DNA from: Carya illinoinensis
Lineage: Eukaryota > Streptophyta > Magnoliopsida > Fagales > Juglandaceae
Length of the DNA stretch: 64,000 nucleotides
Assembly (NCBI RefSeq): GCF_018687715.1
Contig: NC_056752.1
Span: forward strand, 4,154,001 to 4,218,000
Reading direction: 5' to 3'
A program made the translations under genes and the position numbers. The stretch's first letter is position 1, and every line of letters starts with the position of its first letter. Of this stretch, positions 1 through 9,638 are shown in pieces. The notes below the pieces were generated by a model. That model was not told the origin of the DNA. It saw only the letters and a list, made by a program, of their open reading frames with translations, and searched no databases.

Positions 1-584
1 GCAGCTCTACATGAATTTCGTGACTCACAAGTGACTTTAACTTAAAGAGGTGTAGTGCAGAAAACAAACACAGCAATGGTAAGATGGGAGAGACCAGAAA
101 GGGGATATGTAAAGGTTAATTAGGATGCATCTATGGATCTGAAGGGGAAGAGAATGGGAATAGGGATTATGATAAGGGATGAACAAGGTGAGGCTATGGT
201 AACAGTGTGTGATCAAAAGCCTAATGTGATCGAAGTAGCAGTAGCAGAAAGCATAGCACTGAGAAAAGCAGTAGAGATATGTGCAGATATCTTAACATAC
301 AAAGGGCCATTTTTGAAGGGGATGCAAAGATAGTGATTCTTGCTGTGAATGGAGATGAGGATGCTTGTTTCACTTTTAGTCCTATAGTGGAAGACATTAG
401 ATTTTATTTCAGTAACAGACCAAATTGGTCTATACAGTTTATACCTAGAGCCAAGAATACGGTAGCACATAGTTTAGCAAAAAAAGCTATAGTTATGGAG
501 AAAGAAAGAGTATGGATTGAGGAGATCCCAGACTTTATTGTGAGAGTTTTAAATAGTGACAAAGATGTAATTCAGAAAGTTTAA
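1..584 (+). pseudogene. Plant LINE RNase H domain, decayed 3' remnant
   Basis: Frame-broken remains of the RVT_3-type RNase H domain that ends ORF2 of plant LINEs. The first part reads MVRWERPERGYVKVN, then an in-frame stop where the first catalytic Asp context (N-x-DAS) begins, then GIGIMIRDEQGEA and VAVAESIALRKAVE (the conserved Glu helix). A frameshift near 280-300 moves reading to FEGDAKIVILAVNG (the third acidic residue) and ends with IPRAKNTVAHSLAKKA, the typical A-H-x-LAK close of this domain. The 5' part of the element would lie before the window. A short A-rich stretch follows near 608. It is clearly non-functional; family placement is secure, exact lineage is not. Confidence 0.75.
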
Positions 585-590
585 TGAAAG

Positions 591-987
591 GTTACAGAGG
601 TTCATTTAAAAAAAATAAATATAAAATACTATTAAAATTGTGATATATCAATTGATGCGATTTGAGATGACAATTTAAACCGAAAAACAAGAAATCCAAA
701 AATTAACATAATGAAACTTTTCCGATCTAAGTTCCCGGCCAACAATATATTTACTCCTACTTAATTTGTAGATCAAGATGATACCACTTCTAAATTTCTA
801 ATTCAAATACTTAATTGAAATTTCAAATAAATAAAACAACATTAACAAACAGTACTTGAATTTTAACCAGCTAGCTCATGCATTGTTCTGTTCTTTATTC
901 ATAGTTACTGAGACATAATATCCATGCGGTGTACAATGTAATGCAATAATTCTGATCAAGTGCCTGCTAGAGGATTGATCATGAGCT
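591..987. other. AT-rich spacer, no gene seen
   Basis: AT-rich sequence with no open frame resembling a known protein. It is the downstream flank of the minus-strand peptide gene and probably includes its 3' UTR, but no polyadenylation signal could be fixed by eye. Confidence 0.4.
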
Positions 988-1508
988 TTAAAGGGGTGGG
1001 AGGCCTTTTGTAGAGACAGGTTTAGGACAACTTTTTTCACAGGTTGGTTGATCGGTCCAGCAGCTTTGTTCGAACATGCAGCACCAACAGGTCTTGTCAT
1101 CCGTACACTCTGATCTGCGGCAGATTGGAATATTTAATTTGCTTCCTTTAATCGCGTCATGATCTCTTGCATGAACTGCATCAGCAACATCAATTTTCCC
1201 AGCACTATTGTTTTGAGTATCATTGGTTTGGTTTCCCGTTGCTGTTTAATTCGAGCAGATTAATGGCCGGCCAACATGTTCGAAACAATTCAATGACATA
1301 AATAAAAAGTAATTAAATAAGTTGTGATTTGATAAAATATTTAAAATATCTATATATGTATATGTGTGTGTGTGTGTGCAGAACAACGTGATAAACTTTG
1401 TCTTGAAAGTTCAGAAGGATAGACGTCCACACCTTCATGAAGAGCAAAGAGGGCAGCAAACACCAACGAAAGCATAGCCAAACGAAAAACAATGGCTTTT
1501 GTGGCCAT
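988..1508 (-). CDS. ESF1/MEG-like small secreted cysteine-rich peptide (two exons)
   Basis: Two minus-strand exons join in frame. Exon 1 (1508-1397) encodes 37 residues that form a signal peptide (hydrophobic core AMLSLVFAALFAL). The donor is AAA|GTTTAT in phase 1 and the acceptor AAACAG|CAAC at 1242/1241. Exon 2 (1241-988) ends in TAA and gives 121 residues in all. The C-terminal part has eight Cys at residues 78, 83, 89, 91, 92, 98, 105 and 109: C-x4-C-x5-CWCC-x5-C-x6-C-x3-C. The C-[YW]-C-C core and spacing recall the EMBRYO SURROUNDING FACTOR 1/MEG family of apoplastic signalling peptides made around the embryo; this is family recognition, not a search result. I chose ATG 1508 because it opens the signal peptide; an in-frame ATG at 1565 would add 19 polar residues. 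Other classes of cysteine-rich peptide remain possible. Confidence 0.6.
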
Positions 1509-1580
1509 GATTCTTGAATATTCAAGGAATTCAGGTGGTAAGTAATTATCGTATTCGATGTTCATGAGAATCAGGAAGTC

Positions 1581-1585
<5 letters not shown>

Positions 1586-1629
<44 letters not shown>

Positions 1630-1640
1630 ATCTATCTATT
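1586..1640. repeat. (TA)n microsatellite followed by CTAT repeats
   Basis: A run of about 21 TA units passes into a short (TATC)n tract. It sits about 80 bp upstream of the ATG of the minus-strand peptide gene, so it occupies the place where a TATA box would be expected. Confidence 0.9.
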
Positions 1641-2320
1641 ACTTTATATATATTTTAACATCTGAGATGGCATCCAACCGTATTAATTGGAAAAAAATTT
1701 GCCCCACATCATATACCGCTTTACACGATACAACATTCCCAACCGGTACCGATTTATTCCCATAATTTGATAGAAATTTTAAGAATTTATTTAAAATCAT
1801 GTCTATATCCGGATTTTCATTTTGGAAAAAGTATTTATGAAATGTATAGTGATTCTCCATATTTGAAGAACTATTATACATTTTCATATTATTTTTTATT
1901 AATATTTTATTCTAATTATCTACACTTTCTATTATATTTATCTACTTCTAATCATCTACACTTTCTATTATACTCATATTTATTATAGTTTTAAATAATA
2001 ATTTTAAAAATAATTTAAATAATTACGAAAATATAAAAAAATTAATTATAAAAATATTATCATACCTACAAAAAATAATTTAAATTTTTGTTTAAAATAT
2101 TCACTAGAGTAATAATTTAAAAAATAAGAAAAAATATTAAGTAGTTAAATTTGTAAATAGAAGTGAAAGAAAAAAAGTAATATATAATAGAAAAATATTA
2201 TTTTAATAAAATAGAAAAATAATAGAAAATGAGATGTAGAAAATTTTTAAAAGATAAATAAAATTTAAAGAAAAATTTTAAAAAATATATTTTTAATTAA
2301 ATTATAAGAAATTTTATAAA
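1641..2320. other. AT-rich spacer with a short tandem duplication
   Basis: Very AT-rich, with no credible coding sequence. Positions about 1912-1979 hold two imperfect copies of a roughly 36-bp unit built around ATCTACACTTTCTATTATA. The rest is poly-A/T-rich filler. Confidence 0.5.
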
Positions 2321-2462
2321 AAATGAGAAGCTCTTGGCCAGCTCATTGGTTCCAACCACCCCCCAGGCGAGCGCGCGCTTCACACGTTGCTCTTTCTTCA
2401 TTTTTATGTCGTCCTTTTTCGTTTCTCTCTCCTTTCTTCATTTATTCTTTCAGAAAAAATTT

Positions 2463-2594
2463 TCCTTTCTTTCTTCATTTGAAAAAAATCATCTTTTTCG
2501 TTTCTCTCTTTTTTCCGTTTCGATTAGTTCTTTCTTTCTTCATTTGAAAAAAAATCTTCTTTTTCATTTCTCTCTTTTTTCCGTTTCGATGAGT
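2463..2594. repeat. Pyrimidine-rich 66-bp tandem duplication
   Basis: Two adjacent copies of a 66-bp CT-rich unit containing CTTCATTTGAAAAAAA and CTCTTTTTTCCGTTTCGAT. The pyrimidine-rich character upstream of the KNL2-like exon resembles a plant 5' UTR or promoter, but no transcription start can be shown. Confidence 0.7.
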
Positions 2595-3191
2595 TGGTAA
2601 AGTCGACGGATTTTTCTCTTACTATAAATTTCATTGTTGTCGGTATTAACATGTAGAATGAGACTCTATCTTTATTCTCGTCCGATTAATTAGTTCTTCA
2701 AAAGATCCATCAGATTATAATGGAATAAATGATTTGATTAATTAATATTCGATTCTTTCTTCAATTTGGATCGATTCACAACAACTCTTTCAGTTTTTTT
2801 ATAAATAAAAAATATAAAAAAAAAAATAAAGATTCAAGTCGTCATTAATTAATTAATTATTTAAGATAATATGTCAGTACGTATACGTATGTATATAGGT
2901 TTATCCTTCATACTTTCTGTAGTTTTGATGGAAGGATTACTTTAATAACGGAACAACTCGATGAATTTAGTAGATCTTTCTATCTACACGCCATTTCTGA
3001 TCTTGAGGGCTTCTCTGTTTCTTTCTCGGTATGGGCGACCAGGGTGACGACGGTGACGGTGATCGCACGAGAACCACCTGCGGGTAGGAACAACGTTTGC
3101 ACCTCTGTTTTGCTACCCAAAAATAGAGCACATTTGTGCTCTCAGCCAGTGCATGGCAGACGCCGTGTGACATCGCCGAGAACCGCGACAC
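2595..3191. other. Spacer upstream of the KNL2-like exon
   Basis: No recognised protein on either strand. The last 200 bases are less AT-rich than their surroundings and may be relics of the 5' flank or a 5' exon of the KNL2 locus. A 75-codon minus-strand open frame here shows no family features. Confidence 0.35.
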
Positions 3192-3490
3192 CATGGGTAA
3201 GAGTTTAGGCGGGAACAGGGGAATAGAACCTTCAGATTTCTTGCGACGAGTTGATTCTCATGGCTTCTATGACTAGTTTGAACCAAAACGAGTCCTACGA
3301 TGATGGTTCATCATCTTAGTTCCAGAAAACAGTATGCTTTCTCATGGGTAAGAGTTTAGGCGGGAACAGGGGAATAGAACCTTCAGATTTCTTGCGACGA
3401 GTTGATTCTCATGGCTTCTATGACTAGTTTGAACCAAAACGAGTCCTACGATGATGGTTCATCATCTTACTTCCAGAAAACAGTATGCTT
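3192..3490 (+). repeat. 151-bp tandem duplication across the KNL2 start region
   Basis: The block starting CATGGGTAAGAGTTTAGGCG occurs at 3192 and again at 3343, 151 bp apart, nearly identical to about 3490. Each copy carries the start codon and first residues of the KNL2-like protein (MASMTSLNQNESYDDGSSS). Copy 1 ends that frame with a TAG where copy 2 has TAC, so only copy 2 leads into the SANTA domain. The period is not a multiple of three. Confidence 0.9.
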
Positions 3491-3722
3491 GCACGATTGG
3501 TGGTCAATCAAAGCTGAAGAGGACTTTGAAGGGAAACCACTAGCCGTCGCGGGCTTCACATCGCGAGAGCAACAAGCAGTGCGTGTGTTTTCATCTACAC
3601 CAGTAGTCAAAAGATACGATTTGTTTACCCTGGAGACAGCTGATGGGATTTGTGTATTTATTAAAGGATTCATTGACAAGCTGCGGACTAGCGACAATGG
3701 GTTTCTTTCCGAGGTAGCGTGA
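3411..3722 (+). pseudogene. KNL2: Truncated KNL2-like exon (SANTA domain, CENH3 loading factor)
   Basis: The frame starts at ATG 3411 and encodes about 100 residues: a short acidic lead, then the start of a SANTA domain (VCLHDWWSIKAEEDFEG, RVFSSTPVVKRYDLFTLETA, IKGFIDKLRTSDNGFLSEV). KNL2 is the plant partner of the Mis18 pathway that places CENH3 at centromeres, and its SANTA domain lies at the N terminus. The match breaks at the end of an exon: GAG|GTAGCG at 3713/3714 looks like a splice donor, and the rest of the SANTA domain was not found downstream. Together with the duplicated start region, this suggests a partial gene copy rather than a working gene. Confidence 0.8.
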
Positions 3723-3993
3723 TTCATTCTGTTCTGCTCCTTCCTTGCAAGGTATAGTTTGGAGAGTCGTTACTGCTGCATTAACTGGGTGTGAATGAGC
3801 AGCTCGAGCGCGCCCCCTGAAACGACGTCATCCAACCGGTTAACTGAGTGGGCACCAAGTGATGGTAAAATAACCGACTGAAAAACTACGACCAAATTTC
3901 AATTTCTTTCGCAAATGTATTTGAGATGGTGCCAAGCAAAACGGAACCCACGGGGAACCAGATACAATTTGCAAAATTAGTTATTTTTCTTTC

Positions 3994-4018
3994 ACTCTCT
4001 CTCTCTCTCTCTCTCTCT
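3994..4018. repeat. (CT)n microsatellite
   Basis: A pure CT dinucleotide run of about 12 units. Confidence 0.9.
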
Positions 4019-5400
4019 AAATTAGTTACGTACAACCATATCTTAAGAACAAGAATCCTCCAATCCAAGCAAAGGCGTCAATTTCGTTTCTCGAATTGTT
4101 CCGCATCTGGTAAGAAAAAGCAATTGATGTATTATTTGTTGATTTCTATTTGTGTCTGATTTACAGCGATACCACTTTTAAAAGTTGCTTTGTGGGTCTT
4201 AAAACTGGCGCCATATAATGAATTTATTGGCTGTACCATGGAAAGTTAATGGCGGAAAATGTGCCAACTTAGATATCTCTTGGCTGTTATTATTCATGGT
4301 TTTGTATGAATATCTCCAAATGTTGGTTTGGGGTTTTTTATTGTTAATTATATGTTGGTCCGTTAATATGGGGGTGGCTCTATAAAAAACTCGGTTTCTT
4401 TCTTCATTTTAATTTGTAATAGCATAGTTTTAATTGATGACTAGCAGTTAGACTATATATACCATAAACACACAAAACTACGACATGCCTCATAGTTTTT
4501 ACTCTTCTGATACAAGTCAGATTTGTTTTATTTCTTTATGGCTAAATTACGTTCCAACCCTTTTTTTTTCAAAAGTGAATACTTTATTCTTTTGAAGACC
4601 TTATTATTTATTGCTCTTGAATTCAAAATCATGACAAAAAGTGATTGCTTACAAGATTTGGGCTTGATTTCACTTGAATTTGTTTTGGTTCGGATTACTG
4701 TAGTAAATTACAAATTAAGGATTTGATTTAAGCATTCTACTACTTATTTTAATAGATTTAGATAAAATATAACTATTCACTAAGTTATAATTCGAAAATA
4801 AGATATATTAAGAATATTTAAATAATATTATTATTAGTTCTATATAAAAAACTTGAAATTTTTGAACTATTTTCTACAATATACTCAGTTAGTGACACGT
4901 TTGTATAGAAATTTAGTGACATAAAGATCATGTTTAAATATTTATTTTTTGGGATCTCGAGCTAAGTTGGGTTCTTTGTGAATCGAGTGTGAGATTATAG
5001 ATATCAGACTTTAGAAAGTTCTTATAGCTATCCATTTTAGGTCAATAGTTTATAGTTTTATTCGCTTCTCTTGACGCTTCTGATTTGAAACATGGGTAGA
5101 ATACATTTCATGGTGATCATTATCATCATGTATTTATTTGTGAGTTGAATAATTTGCATATATTATGTTAAACTAATCGTCACATCTTCTATTTATACAC
5201 TATAATTCTTAGATATGCATTTGAATCTTAAGATATATCTATTATATGTATTCTTCTCAAGATATGGGATTGCAAAAAAACAAATCCAATCTAGAAGACA
5301 TTGGGAAAACTTTAAAGAGATAGATTCTTAGTTTATCAACAACGGTTGCACTATACAATTATCACCGATCCCTTCAATGTCCCAATGATAAACCACTGAA
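4019..5400. other. AT-rich stretch without a recognisable gene
   Basis: Several short open frames of fewer than 80 codons occur, none with recognisable motifs or biased composition. There are no terminal repeats or poly-A tails that would define an element. Confidence 0.5.
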
Positions 5401-5407
5401 AGTTACT

Positions 5408-6017
5408 GTGGGTGGAATCCACTATATTGGAAGTGTGAAAAGTTTAATAAAGAATTTCAAACATGAAGAAAGATACCGGAGAAAGTATTTTAAGAGACAA
5501 AATTGTTCATGCTATTCAATCTCAAAGGAACATTCGGATGAAGGTAGTAATGACATAGACAACCAAAACACCCATCTACCAAGGATCGAAGAAGTTGGTC
5601 ATACCAATAAAGGTGGTCAAAATGGTGGCATCTACACAAAACATTACGTTGACTATGATGGGTGCGATACTAAATGACGTTTTGTTTTTCTAATGCCTTT
5701 AAATAGCCATCAAAGTGGTATTGCATTTACATCATCATAGGAATCCAATGCACATAACTGGGATGATTGCGTATCAGATAATGGTTCATAGAAGCACGGT
5801 TTTTATAATGAATGATGTTGTAGCAAATGAATCAAGGAATCCTCAATATGGCACCACACCCCACTCTACACAATTTAATTCGTGCATCAAGGCCAAAGCC
5901 AGAATGCGTGTTATACCACCTACTCAGCATTTTGACTTTGACATACCCATTGATGATAGTCCAATTTCAAAAATAAAAGCATGGTTGACCCTGGTCCAAG
6001 CTACCGATCCAGGTTAG
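5408..6017 (+). other. Two unassigned small open frames
   Basis: Plus-strand frames of about 89 codons (5408-5677) and 100 codons (5715-6017) follow each other in different phases. The first is basic and Asn/Ser-rich, the second His-rich at its start. I do not recognise either; they could be remnants of a transposon or a decayed gene. Nothing supports calling them expressed. Confidence 0.25.
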
Positions 6018-6084
6018 TGAGCAATACATACACAAGATGATTTTCCCATGCTCAATATAAAGTCTGAAGGCATTTGATATTGGA

Positions 6085-6522
6085 TTAGTAGGGATAATTT
6101 TGAGGCTTCGTCAAAAGTGAAAACCGAGAAACTGGCGAAACATTGAACCGAGGAATAGGCAGATCATCAATATACAATGACATGAAAACAAAGAAATAGA
6201 GGCGTACAATGTATGTACCAGCCTGGTTGATGTCAAACTTATATGAAGCCGGGTGTTTGAAAATTCTTGCCGTTTGATAGAGAGGTGAACTGCTTGCTAA
6301 TGAGTTGCTGTTTTTGACAGTTTCTCCCTTTCTGACTAAGAAATCTTGGTCGCCAACGAAGTCTCGAGTATTGTTGACTTTGGTGTTGGATTGTGCTCCA
6401 CAGTTGATGAAGTAATTATTAGGAGGAGAGTAAGCTGAAGAGACAAGCAGAAGTGAGGTGATATGGAGAGGTAAGAGAAGACAGAGTCCGATAAGAAGCT
6501 TATGGGTGGGAAGAACTTCCAT
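6085..6522 (-). pseudogene. Malectin-like receptor kinase N-terminal fragment (copy A)
   Basis: The start codon lies at 6522. A signal peptide (LLIGLCLLLPLHITSLLLV) is followed by the opening of a malectin-like ectodomain typical of the CrRLK1L receptor kinases: AYSPPNNYFINCGAQSNT, SSPLYQTARIFKHPASYKF, and GTYIVRLYFFVF. The frame ends after about 145 residues inside the first malectin repeat, and no second malectin, TM or kinase portion follows. CrRLK1L proteins are usually above 800 residues, so this is a 5' fragment. It is a paralogue of the fragment at 10475-12000. Confidence 0.8.
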
Positions 6523-6928
6523 GGATTTTCTGATAAGGATTGCTTCTTTTTTAATGGTTATGGGTATCTGAGAATGGAATAAAGGTGGTGACGATCATGA
6601 AATTCAGAGACATGCATGTATCGCAGAGGAAATCTTAAAGAAAGACTATGACTCGGACACTAATTATTCCACCTATTTCATAAAGAAAGACAATGTTAGT
6701 AGAAAAAATAAAAGCAGAAAAAGAGGTGGGAAACAGAGGAGCCCCACAAGAGAGTAAAGAAAGGGTTAAAAGCGATATTGGTGCTATAGCATCTGGGGAA
6801 AACAATACTTGATACCTAATCTAGAAAATTAAAAGAGCTATACATTCTATTCATGAGTAATAATTGAACCGAGCCATGGGCGGGTACTAAGTGGTTAGCT
6901 GAACGAGTGATGGTGGCAAATTGGGACG
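6107..6928 (-). repeat. Segmental duplication of receptor-kinase 5' region (copy A)
   Basis: This block, spanning the malectin coding start and about 400 bp of promoter, matches 10472-10647 plus 11776-12380 in the same orientation. Homology ends abruptly after GTGATGGTGGCAAATTGGG at 6928 and 12380. The second copy is split by a LINE fragment; copy A is not, which shows what the unbroken sequence looked like. Confidence 0.8.
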
Positions 6929-6984
6929 TCGCATGTCTAGAGAGATTAGATTTGTCTGACAATTAGAGGCTGATTCCCTGTAAA

Positions 6985-7910
6985 TAGGCCTGCAACCCGA
7001 CCCATAATAACCGGTTCTGTTCCCAACCCGACCCGAACAACACAGTCCAAGGAAACAAGTTGAAACGATCAGACCCGAATAAAATAAAACCGGGTCGAAC
7101 CCGTAAACCCGACCTTTTGTTAGAAGCCATGGAAGAGATGTAAAGGAGACAACAAATCCTTATGCTAATCGTACGAGTCTATCATTTCAATATCACTCTG
7201 TTCTTGCATTAATTTAGCCTATCAATCGAGTGAGTGCATGAGTATTTTCTGGGTAGGAGCCAAACACCTTTACCAACGAAAAAAAATATCTACCCTTTCT
7301 GCTTCTGGGCATCGACAAAGTCAACAAGGCAAAATCGCTTTCTTGATTATTTCTTGTGACGACTGTGCCAAACTACCCTATGCCACTCGACGAAGGCAAA
7401 AAAAGAAGAAGATAGATCGAATACGACGGTTTTTTAGGCATCTTAATCTCTCTCACTCTCTTTTATCGATTGATCTGGATTAAAATCACATGGAACAGGC
7501 TTCGAAAGACAAACCAGTTCCCCACTTCTCCTCGAGTCTGTAGATCAGTCTTCTTTATCAACTCGATGCAGTCGGCGATAACATTGCCTCTGATCTTGGG
7601 GATGCAAAGGTTTGCTCTTTGATTTTCTGTAGATGAGGTGGAATCGGATCTATTTGGCACAACACAAATGGGTATTTGCACAACATGCCAATGGGTTGCG
7701 ACGGTCAATGTGAGAGAGAGAGAGAGAGAGAGAGCTAGGGTTTTGCTGGAGAAAGTGAGAAAGTGGAAGCCAGCGGCCCAGCGCGTTTATTGGGTTTTGT
7801 CCGATAGAAAGCGGGTCGAACCCGCATCTAATTTCAACCCGAAATATGTCGAGTGGGTTGTGCTGGTTTAGCGGACGGACCGGGCCCAACACTTTTTTTG
7901 CACAGGCCTA
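6985..7910. mobile_element. Non-autonomous hAT element
   Basis: A 926-bp element bounded by terminal inverted repeats TAGGCCTGCA... and ...TGCACAGGCCTA, with a perfect 8-bp target duplication CCTGTAAA at 6977-6984 and 7911-7918. Both ends are crowded with ACCCGACCC/GGGTCGG subterminal motifs, common in plant hAT elements. No transposase is present, so it must rely on an element elsewhere. The interior has a (GA)n tract near 7710-7733 and short open frames without known domains. The perfect TSD suggests fairly recent insertion. Confidence 0.85.
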
Positions 7911-7918
7911 CCTGTAAA

Positions 7919-9044
7919 TTTGATTGTCAAAAGTTTCAAATGGCAGCCAGAAGTCCTACTGTCCATCCTATATATATAATTATATAATCATTAGAGTGAT
8001 CTAGTGGTAATTTCTCCTCCTTTAGAAAATGGAACCTTCAAGGTTGTGCCCAACACAATACGGGAAACATTTGTTAGTTAGAGGTCATGGGGGCTATTCT
8101 TAGAATAAAATTTAAATAAATAAATAAATAAATATATCCAAAGTGATTGAAAATTAACTTTTATCAAGCTAGGTTTGATTTTAACGGTTGTTGCGGTATA
8201 TGAAATGAACATGCTCGATCTCTAATTTCCCCGTAAGTCAATAATCGACTTCTAATGGAGGGCCAATGCTGAAATATTGGCCGGGTTCTAGCTTTATGAA
8301 AAAGTCATATGAAAAAAAAGAAGAAAAGAAAAAGTAAGATGAGCATTCCAGTCCACCGAAAAAGAAAAAAAAAAAGAAAAAAAAAAGAAAAAGAAAAAAA
8401 GGAAGATCAGATGAGCCCATGACGTGGAAGAGAGATATTCTTCATATAAGTTTTATTTTTTAGCACATATATGATAATCATAAGAGAAACACAAAATTTT
8501 ACAAAAGTAAATTTGGTTTGACGTGATACAACAGATTGTATAATTACTTTTATAATAAAATAGATTTAATATATTTTATAAAGTCATATCAGTTTGTAGA
8601 TTTACTTTTGTAGAATCTATTTGTGACTAAGGCATCTAATCTCTAATCTTAATCATTTCCGGATCCCTAGTGTCTTATAAAAATATGAAAATAACACACA
8701 TATAGCTCTTTTCAAAATTAACTCTATTATACAACTTATAAAACTTACAAAAATAAGTTATAAAAATGAGATACATTTTTATAAAAAAAACTTATAAAAA
8801 GAGTATTGTTTTACAAAAATAGTATTTTAAATGAGAGACATTTTTATAAAACAACTTGTTAAAATAGTATTGTTTAACAAAAATATGCTGCCTTTAAAAC
8901 ATAGTTGTATATAGAGTTATAAAAAACTTATTGTATGTGTATTATTACTCATAAAAATAAGAAAAATGCTACTATGTTGTCCCAATTATTTCATTAATTT
9001 TGCATCATTGATGTAGCACCACCATGTAGTACCATGTGTTTTAT

Positions 9045-9082
<38 letters not shown>

Positions 9083-9638
9083 AACACAAGCATAAAATGG
9101 ATAGATGAAATCTAGGATTTCAGTCTTTTTCTTTTTGTGTTTTCGGACATCATATTGTTTTATATCTATGTTTTTTTAATTTTTTTAATAAACCACTTGC
9201 AAGCGGTGGTATTATATCAATGAAACAAAGTGAGCAGAATAATTGGAATGAAACTTACTCAAGTGAAGGGTCTTGTTGGCTAGTTCTCTATTTTTGCATT
9301 TTTATTTCTTATTTTTATCAAATTTTCAATTGGAGTTTGTCCAGTTTTATTACAATTCAATTAGACTAACTTTTGAAATTGAAAAGGCCAACAAAAAGAA
9401 AAATGTTCACATTAAATAGTGGTATCGATACAAAATTTAAGCACAAAGCTGCAAACTAAAGCGTATTACAAATTTCATGGCGATAAGAATTTAAGTCATG
9501 CGAGGAACACTGCATTTGATAACTATTAATAAAAGTCTAGTTTATTAAATTCCTGAATTTTTTAAAACAATAATTAAATATTGCTATGAATTCGGGTGCT
9601 AAAGCAAACTAGACAGTACTTACCCAAACCAGTCATGG
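7919..9638. other. AT-rich spacer with low-complexity tracts, no gene
   Basis: It includes a purine-rich AAAAGAAA tract (about 8310-8402), diverged ATTTTTATAAAA-type repeats (about 8690-8960) and a (TA)n microsatellite (9044-9082). No protein family was recognised on either strand. It separates the 3' end of the chimeric receptor-kinase pseudogene from the hAT element. Confidence 0.5.

Noticed and set aside
2323..2600. Overlapping Phe/Ser-rich frames of 74 and 88 codons
   Set aside because: They are produced by the CT/T-rich tandem duplication; there is no coding signature.
7238..7892. Short open frames of 77 to 81 codons on both strands within the hAT element
   Set aside because: They have no domain features and include translated GA repeats; they lie inside a non-autonomous element.
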